From Planctomycetota bacterium (GTDB lineage: Bacteria > Planctomycetota > Planctomycetia > Pirellulales > UBA1268), in assembly GCA_027622795.1 (NCBI GenBank), contig JAQBZA010000082.1, forward strand, positions 1-10,128: a DNA stretch of 10,128 nt, in the 5' to 3' direction. Made by a program: the position numbers and the translations under genes. The first letter of the stretch is position 1. Each line of letters begins with the position of its first letter. This document shows, in pieces, positions 5,530-10,128 of the stretch. The notes under the pieces are model-generated. The model had not been told where the DNA came from. It saw only the letters and a program-made list of their open reading frames with translations, and ran no database searches.

Positions 5530-8500
5530 ATTGGGGCATTTGCCGCAATCCCAAACTGCAGGGCGAGCACGGTCGCGGCGGGGAAGTTCCGCGCCACCTC
5601 CGGCTCCGCGGTGAGAAACCGCCAGACGGCATCAAACTGCCACACCACCAGCCCGCCTGCGGCGGTCCGGATCAGCAGCCGATTCCCTGCGGGCAGCGAC
5701 TCCGCAGCCACTGCCACGGCCCCGACGATGCCCGATTGCACGACCGGCTGCCCGTCGCGGGTGAGCGATATCTCGCCGGCGAAGAGCTGACCGGCGGCGG
5801 TCCGCCTGAGCGTGGCCGTGCCCGTGAGATCGATCGGCGCCGTCACATTCGCAGGCAGCGCGGGCGGGGCATCGCCCTGCTCCACCGCCGCCCCGCTGGC
5901 CGAACGCGGCAGCACGATGCTCGTCGCATTGCGAATTCCCGCAAAGCCCACCAGCCGCCAGGTATCGTCCGCGACGAATCGATGCAGGGCCCCGGAGCCG
6001 CGATGCCTCGCGGTCACGAGCCGCTCGCCATGTTCCACCTCCGCCTCAAGCAACTGCCACTGAGCCTCGAGACTGGCAAAGTCAGTCGACGACGTGATCG
6101 CCACATCATTCGCAAGCCACTCGCCGGCCGCTGTCCGCACCAGCTGCACGTCGCCCTGCGACTCGACCGGCCCGCCGAGGATTGCCGTTACCGCTGCAGC
6201 ACCAATCGAGAATCCCGTGAGCGGCGTCACGTCCTGCACGAAGAGCCCGGCGCTATTGGCCGCCACGAGCAGCTGACCATTCGGAGTGACGATTGCCGAC
6301 TGCGGTTCGCCCGGGGTCACGATCCGTCCGAGCAGCAGCGGATGCGTGGGCCGTGCGAGATCGACGACTGCTAACCCCTCGGCCCCCAGCGTGACAAACC
6401 CGCGCGAGCCGTCCGCGCTGAGGCCCAGCCCGCTGGCGGTCGCACCGAGGTCGAGGGTGGCGGTCACCTGCGGCGACCGTGGATTTGCGAGGTTAATGGC
6501 GTGCAGCCGCCCCGCGGTGGTCACTGCGTAGGCCGTCTGATTGTCGGAGCCGATGGCGACGGCCACCGCCGTTTCGCCACCGAGCGAAATCCGGGCCAGG
6601 CTCCGCGCCGTCGCGGGGCTCGCCACGTCAAAGACCTCCACGCCGCTGGTCTCCACGGCCAGCACGGCGAGCGACCGATTGGGGCTTACCGCCACATCCC
6701 GCACCGGCCAGGCCCCGGCCACACCTTTCACCTTCGTCGGAGCGGCGGGATTGGCGAGATCGTAGATTAGCAGTCCGTCGAACCGGTCGCCGACGTAGGC
6801 ATAGCGGCCATCGGCGGAGGTGGCGACGGCGACCGCATTGGTCGGCTCGGTGATCACCGACACAACCTGCGGCGCCGCCGGATTGAGGGCATCCACCACG
6901 ACGAGGCCCGTCATCGTGTCGGCGACGTAGGCATAACGGCCATTGGCCGAGACAGCCACATCGGCGGCGATCCGGCCGGTCGCCACCGAGCCGACGAGGG
7001 CTTCGGTGCCGATCGAGCCAACGCGAATGATCTGCAGCCCGGAGGAGTTGTCGGCCACGAAGGCATAGGCACCATCAGGACGGACCGCCAGCCGCTTCGC
7101 ACCGCCCGTCGTGGGCACGATCGCGGTACTGTTGGAACGCGTCGTGTCGATCAGCAGCGTCCCGCCGCCACCATCCGCGACAACCAGGAGGCCGCCGGGC
7201 CCGGCCGCAACTCCCAGCGAGCCGACCGCGCCATCGAGGCGACCGATCGCGCGGGGTGCGGCAGGATTCGCGACGTCGAGTACCGCGGTGCCGCTGCCGT
7301 CGGCCAGATAGGCTCGCCGGCCATCGGAGGAAAATGCCGCCCCCCACGCCCGGCCCCGCGTATCGAGGCTGCCGACCACAGCCGCCGCGGTGGGCGTGGC
7401 CACGGAAACGATCTTCACGCCAGCCTGGCCGCAGGCCACGATCGCCACGCCCGCTGGCCCGACCGCGATCCCTTCGGGAGCGGCTCCGAGCGTTACCGTC
7501 CTCACCACGGCCGCCGCGGCCGGATTGGCCGCATCGATCACCTGCAGCGTGCCGGCCGAGTTGGTGATGAAGGCGTAGCGGCCATCAGCCGAGGCGGCCA
7601 CGCCGAGGGCATAGTTGCCGAGGGCCACGGTACGAGTGACCCGCGGCCCGCCGGCGGCGAGGAGATCGACGATATCGAGCCCCCCCTGCCCGGCAGCCAC
7701 GAACACATACCGCCCGCCGGCTGTCGTCGCCACGCCGTAGGCATAGCCGCTCGTCGCCACGGTGGCTGTGATCCGCGGAGCGGAGCGTGTGGCCAGATCG
7801 ATCACCGACAGGCCGCCAAAGTCGTCGGCCACATAGACCTGTCGGCCGTTGGCCGCAATCGCCACGCCCACGGCCGCGCCCGGCGTATTGAGCCTGGCGA
7901 GCGTCTGCCCCCGGCTCGCTTCGAGCAGGCTGACCACTCGCACGCCGCCGCCCCGTTCGGCGATGAGGGCGAAGCTGCCGTCGGCCGCCACGGCCGCAGC
8001 CATCGCAGAAGCATCCGTGGCAATCTGCGCGACCACCTGCGAGGGGGTGAAGAGCGTGTCGACGCCGCGGGCTCCGTTGGCGAAGCCACCGGTGCCATCC
8101 CAGGTGCGAAACGTGATGGCGTCGATCGTCGGAGCGGGTGCGTCGGCGCTGTTGATCGTGGGGCGGAAGGCGAGCCGCGTCTGAGGGTTGGCATGAAGAA
8201 TAATCGCTGCGCGGCCGCCGACGTCGTCAGCCTCCGACCATGTGCCGCCGCCATCCGTCGAAAAGAAGAGCCGGCCGGCGGTGGCGTCGAAACCCGTCAC
8301 GGCGATCCCGGCCTCCCCTGCGGCAAGGCTCGACACGGCAACGCTGCCGACAAATTCTCCGCTCGCGGGCGGCGCGGCAACTGAGGTGAACGGGCCAAAG
8401 GACTGCGCTGCATCCGGATCGATCGCTGGCCAGGGATTCGCTGCCAAAAGGCAACGCGATTCGAGCGGTTCGGGGCAGGCGAGCGCACGGCCTGAATGGC

Positions 8501-8537
8501 GGCCCGGCGGCCTTCGACGGTGACTCCTGCTCGCCAT
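5523..8537 (-). CDS. Exported LVIVD-repeat beta-propeller surface protein
   Basis: The protein has 1004 aa from the ATG at 8537; a GTG at 8567 is in frame but less likely. Residues 1-32 are a basic leader ending in PEPLESRCLLAA, the planctomycete export motif. Residues 50-150 form a module known from large adhesins (GIAVTGFDATAGRLFFSTDG, then RLAFRP and ITFRTWDG). Residues about 195-770 hold 14 strand motifs of the type GGLxVxDL spaced 41-45 residues, each with a G-V-A-x-S-x-D-G-R-x-A-Y-V-A-D blade core. This is the LVIVD/YVTN beta-propeller pattern, enough for two seven-bladed propellers. Residues 796-980 contain two related modules that begin LVRTAAGEWLA and LRRTAAGQLFA and end in a Trp strand (DDTWRLVGF, DAVWRFLTA). 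The role is probably binding or scaffolding outside the cell; no catalytic site is visible. The last two residues and the stop lie at or in the 92-nt repeat copy. Confidence 0.88.
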   Translation of the reverse strand: MASRSHRRRPPGRHSGRALACPEPLESRCLLAANPWPAIDPDAAQSFGPFTSVAAPPASGEFVGSVAVSSLAAGEAGIAVTGFDATAGRLFFSTDGGGTWSEADDVGGRAAIILHANPQTRLAFRPTINSADAPAPTIDAITFRTWDGTGGFANGARGVDTLFTPSQVVAQIATDASAMAAAVAADGSFALIAERGGGVRVVSLLEASRGQTLARLNTPGAAVGVAIAANGRQVYVADDFGGLSVIDLATRSAPRITATVATSGYAYGVATTAGGRYVFVAAGQGGLDIVDLLAAGGPRVTRTVALGNYALGVAASADGRYAFITNSAGTLQVIDAANPAAAAVVRTVTLGAAPEGIAVGPAGVAIVACGQAGVKIVSVATPTAAAVVGSLDTRGRAWGAAFSSDGRRAYLADGSGTAVLDVANPAAPRAIGRLDGAVGSLGVAAGPGGLLVVADGGGGTLLIDTTRSNSTAIVPTTGGAKRLAVRPDGAYAFVADNSSGLQIIRVGSIGTEALVGSVATGRIAADVAVSANGRYAYVADTMTGLVVVDALNPAAPQVVSVITEPTNAVAVATSADGRYAYVGDRFDGLLIYDLANPAAPTKVKGVAGAWPVRDVAVSPNRSLAVLAVETSGVEVFDVASPATARSLARISLGGETAVAVAIGSDNQTAYAVTTAGRLHAINLANPRSPQVTATLDLGATASGLGLSADGSRGFVTLGAEGLAVVDLARPTHPLLLGRIVTPGEPQSAIVTPNGQLLVAANSAGLFVQDVTPLTGFSIGAAAVTAILGGPVESQGDVQLVRTAAGEWLANDVAITSSTDFASLEAQWQLLEAEVEHGERLVTARHRGSGALHRFVADDTWRLVGFAGIRNATSIVLPRSASGAAVEQGDAPPALPANVTAPIDLTGTATLRRTAAGQLFAGEISLTRDGQPVVQSGIVGAVAVAAESLPAGNRLLIRTAAGGLVVWQFDAVWRFLTAEPEVARNFPAATVLALQFGIAANAPMP
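6230..7955 (-). repeat. LVIVD/propeller blade array, about 13 full periods
   Basis: Strand motifs, in protein order, include GGLSVIDL, GGLDIVDL, GTLQVIDA, AGVKIVSV, GTLLIDT, SGLQIIRV, TGLVVVDA, DGLLIYDL, SGVEVFDV and EGLAVVDL. Their spacing is 41-45 residues, about 131 nt. The repeats are degenerate at DNA level, as in an old protein repeat rather than a recent tandem duplication. Confidence 0.85.
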
Positions 8538-8825
8538 CTCAATCTCGCCCTCGACGCCGCTCCGCACGCCCTTCGCTTCTACCCAAGTTTCGGCTTTTCA
8601 GCGAGGAATTTTCGCCCCAGTCCGATCGTGCCGAGTCCTGCGGGCCGACTCTAAAACTCGGGTCGGAAGGCGGCCGTTCCAGCAAATTTTCGGAAAACAT
8701 GAAAGCGAGCTATACATAAAGTGATCACTTTAGGGCACTTCTGTCGTTCTCGGCCCCCTCTTTTCAGGGTCCATGTGAGCCAGCTTGCCGGCTTGCACAG
8801 TTTTTGAGGATTGATTTTTTTTCAG
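8538..8825. other. Intergenic region between the propeller gene and the insertion sequence
   Basis: This 288-nt stretch has no credible gene. It contains the 16-bp palindrome at 8717-8732, an AT-rich patch with TATACAT on the plus strand (TATGTATAG towards the minus-strand gene) that could serve as a -10 region, and a T-rich run (about 8804-8822) abutting the insertion sequence. The leader of the propeller gene would be long if transcription started near the AT-rich patch. Confidence 0.5.
8717..8732. promoter_or_regulatory. Perfect 16-bp palindrome, candidate operator
   Basis: TAAAGTGATCACTTTA equals its own reverse complement. It lies 180 nt upstream of the propeller gene and next to TATGTATAG, a possible minus-strand -10 region, so a dimeric regulator bound here could control that gene. 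Half-site AAAGTGA resembles sites of several regulator families and does not identify one. Confidence 0.5.
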
Positions 8826-8866
8826 TAGTGTCCGGTTGACGCAAAGGGCTCTCGTCAGAACACCAT

Positions 8867-8879
8867 GCCCCGCAGGGGC
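8867..8879 (+). other. Short perfect hairpin in the insertion sequence leader
   Basis: GCCCC-GCA-GGGGC forms a 5-bp stem with a 3-nt loop between the left end and the transposase start. Leader hairpins in some IS4-family elements limit translation from outside transcripts; whether this short one does so is unknown. Confidence 0.35.
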
Positions 8880-8976
8880 TTACGCTCAATGATCGTTGTA
8901 CACGACTTCAACTCGGCAGGACATTTGACCCCCGGCAGAGCGGAATTTCCGTCGCCGGAAAGGGCAAGGTGGTCTT

Positions 8977-10056
8977 GTGTTCGACGGGCAGTTCGTGTTC
9001 TCGCAACTCTTGGATTTTCTCCCACGTCGCGACTTCAACGCCTGCGTGGAGCGATACCGCGGCAACTACAAGTGTCGTGGGTTCTCTTGCCGCGATCAGT
9101 TTCTCACCATGGCTTTTGCTCAGCTGACGTACCGAGAGAGCCTTCGCGACATCGAGATCTGCCTGCGGGCCCTCGGCACCAAGCTCTACCACGCGGGTTT
9201 CCGCTCCAAGATTTCCAGGAGCACGATGGCGGACGCCAATCAGCGTCGCGACTGGCGGATCTACGCCGACTTCGCGCACATCCTGATTCGGCGTGCCCGT
9301 GTGCTGTACGCGAAAGACGCGTTGGCCGTGGATCTGGAAGACACGGCCTACGCCCTGGACTCGACCACGATCGATCTCTGCCTGAGCCTCTTCCCGTGGG
9401 CCAGATTCCGAACGACCAAGGCGGCGGTCAAGATGCACACGCTCTTGGATCTCCGTGGCAACATTCCCTGTTTTGTGCACGTTTCGCCCGGGAAAATGCA
9501 CGATGTCAACGTGCTCGACCGGCTGTTGATCGAGCCTGCCGCGTTCTATGTGATGGATCGAGCGTATCTCGACTACCACCGCCTGCGGCGGTTCACGACA
9601 GCCGGCGCGTTTTTCGTGACACGGACCAAGAGCAATCTTCGCTGCACAGTCCGGGAGAAACGTCCCGTCGATCGCACGACAGGACTCCGCAGCGATCACA
9701 CCATCGTGCTCAATGGGTTCAAGACGGCGGCTCTGTATCCGGAGCCGTTGAGGCGAGTGGCCTTCTACGACGTCGAACACAAACGGCGACTCGTGTTTCT
9801 CACCAACAACTTCGCACTTCCGGCGCTGACAATCGCCGGCCTCTACAAGTCCCGCTGGCAAATCGAGTTGTTCTTCAAGTGGATCAAGCAGCACCTTCGC
9901 ATCAAGGCTTTTTTCGGCACGAGCGAAAACGCGGTGAAGACCCCAGATCTGGATCGCGATCAGCGTGTACGTGCTCGTGGCGATCGTGAAGAAGGAACTC
10001 AGGGTCGAGCGAAGCCTCTACGAAATCCTTCAGGTCCTGAGGCTCACGCTGTTTGA
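8977..10056 (+). CDS. IS4-family transposase with frameshifted C-terminus
   Basis: The start is a GTG at 8977, preceded at about 8 nt by AAGGTGG, and gives the family-typical N-terminus (FDGQFVFSQLLDFLP). Residues 5-75 match the DUF4372-type N-terminal domain (CRDQFLTMAFAQLTYRESL). The DDE catalytic core follows: D128 in YALDSTTIDL, D194 in YVMDRAYLDY, and E297 in the IS4 signature Y290-x2-R293-x3-E297-x6-K304 (YKSRWQIELFFKWIK). All catalytic residues are present. After T322 the family sequence QIWIAISVYVLVAIV appears in the +1 frame, because a run of four C at 9941-9944 has one base more than the expected three. As read, the protein ends in 37 unrelated residues at 10056. Activity is doubtful, though the catalytic core is complete. 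Confidence 0.88.
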   Translation: MFDGQFVFSQLLDFLPRRDFNACVERYRGNYKCRGFSCRDQFLTMAFAQLTYRESLRDIEICLRALGTKLYHAGFRSKISRSTMADANQRRDWRIYADFAHILIRRARVLYAKDALAVDLEDTAYALDSTTIDLCLSLFPWARFRTTKAAVKMHTLLDLRGNIPCFVHVSPGKMHDVNVLDRLLIEPAAFYVMDRAYLDYHRLRRFTTAGAFFVTRTKSNLRCTVREKRPVDRTTGLRSDHTIVLNGFKTAALYPEPLRRVAFYDVEHKRRLVFLTNNFALPALTIAGLYKSRWQIELFFKWIKQHLRIKAFFGTSENAVKTPDLDRDQRVRARGDREEGTQGRAKPLRNPSGPEAHAV

Positions 10057-10128
10057 AAAAACACCGCTTTTACAGGCACTTCAGGCCGAAATCGACGCAT
10101 CCGAGCAAGACACCGATCGTAACCAGTT
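9944..10128 (+). pseudogene. Transposase C-terminal segment in the shifted frame
   Basis: Frame 2 from 9944 encodes QIWIAISVYVLVAIVKKELR, then VERSLYEILQVLRLTLFEKT, then PLLQALQAEI and a polar end running out of the window. This is the standard C-terminal helix pair of the ISPepr1-like IS4 transposases and continues the main frame after removal of one C at 9941-9944. Confidence 0.85.

Larger units (their letters stand above)
8824..10128 (+). mobile_element. IS4-family (ISPepr1-like) insertion sequence, left part
   Basis: The element is called from its transposase and from AGTAGTGTCCGGTTGAC (starting about 8824), which resembles the terminal sequence of many insertion sequences. The right end, the matching inverted repeat and any target duplication lie beyond the window, so the exact left boundary is approximate to a few bases. 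Base composition drops in GC against the propeller gene, consistent with a mobile origin. The element sits upstream of the propeller gene and reads away from it. Confidence 0.75.

Noticed and set aside
8774..8808. Hairpin AGCC...GGCT followed by TTTTT as a terminator
   Set aside because: Only a 4-bp stem and about 6 nt between stem and T-run; no gene upstream on the plus strand needs it.
8908..9894. Long minus-strand open frame of 328 codons
   Set aside because: Antisense shadow of the transposase in GC-rich DNA; no domain motifs.
8865..9989. Long plus-strand open frame of 374 codons
   Set aside because: Overlaps the transposase in another frame; the catalytic motifs are in the frame starting at 8977, and this frame is Arg/Ser/His-rich shadow sequence.

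Overview
The window most likely comes from a planctomycete. Two large genes start with the short Arg-rich leader and LExxxLxA-type motif (ESLEMRRLMA; EPLESRCLLA) that marks exported planctomycete proteins (Pfam Planc_extracel type). The DNA is GC-rich, Shine-Dalgarno signals are weak, and the genes are loosely spaced with no core metabolic operon. This looks like an accessory region.

Layout, left to right. Positions 1-1159 (minus strand) hold the 5' part of a PAS-domain protein cut by the window edge, a DNA polymerase beta-type nucleotidyltransferase, and a short gene overlapping it that is probably its partner. Positions 1160-1555 are a divergent intergenic region with three perfect 13-bp tandem repeats. 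Positions 1556-4504 (plus strand) encode an exported beta-strand/right-handed beta-helix surface protein, broken by two single-base frameshifts that compensate each other. Positions 4505-5530 are a patchwork: one short gene with an eroded 3' end, an antisense fragment, a fused relic of a Phd-VapC toxin-antitoxin pair, and a 92-nt second copy of the 3' end of the beta-helix gene. Positions 5523-8537 (minus strand) encode an intact exported protein of about 1004 aa with about 13-14 LVIVD-type beta-propeller repeats. Positions 8538-8825 are intergenic with a perfect 16-bp palindrome. From about 8826 to the window end lies the left part of an IS4-family (ISPepr1-like) insertion sequence whose transposase carries a one-base frameshift.

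The two surface genes point towards each other, and the relics lie between their 3' ends. The 92-nt copy forms the junction with the propeller gene and supplies the antisense bases of its stop codon, so this spot appears to have been rearranged. I see no complete new multi-gene system. The strongest candidates for a second look are the nucleotidyltransferase/small-protein pair, the relic cluster bounded by direct repeats, and the unusually long propeller protein. Three separate one-base indels affect two genes, so read-level checking should come before any evolutionary story.
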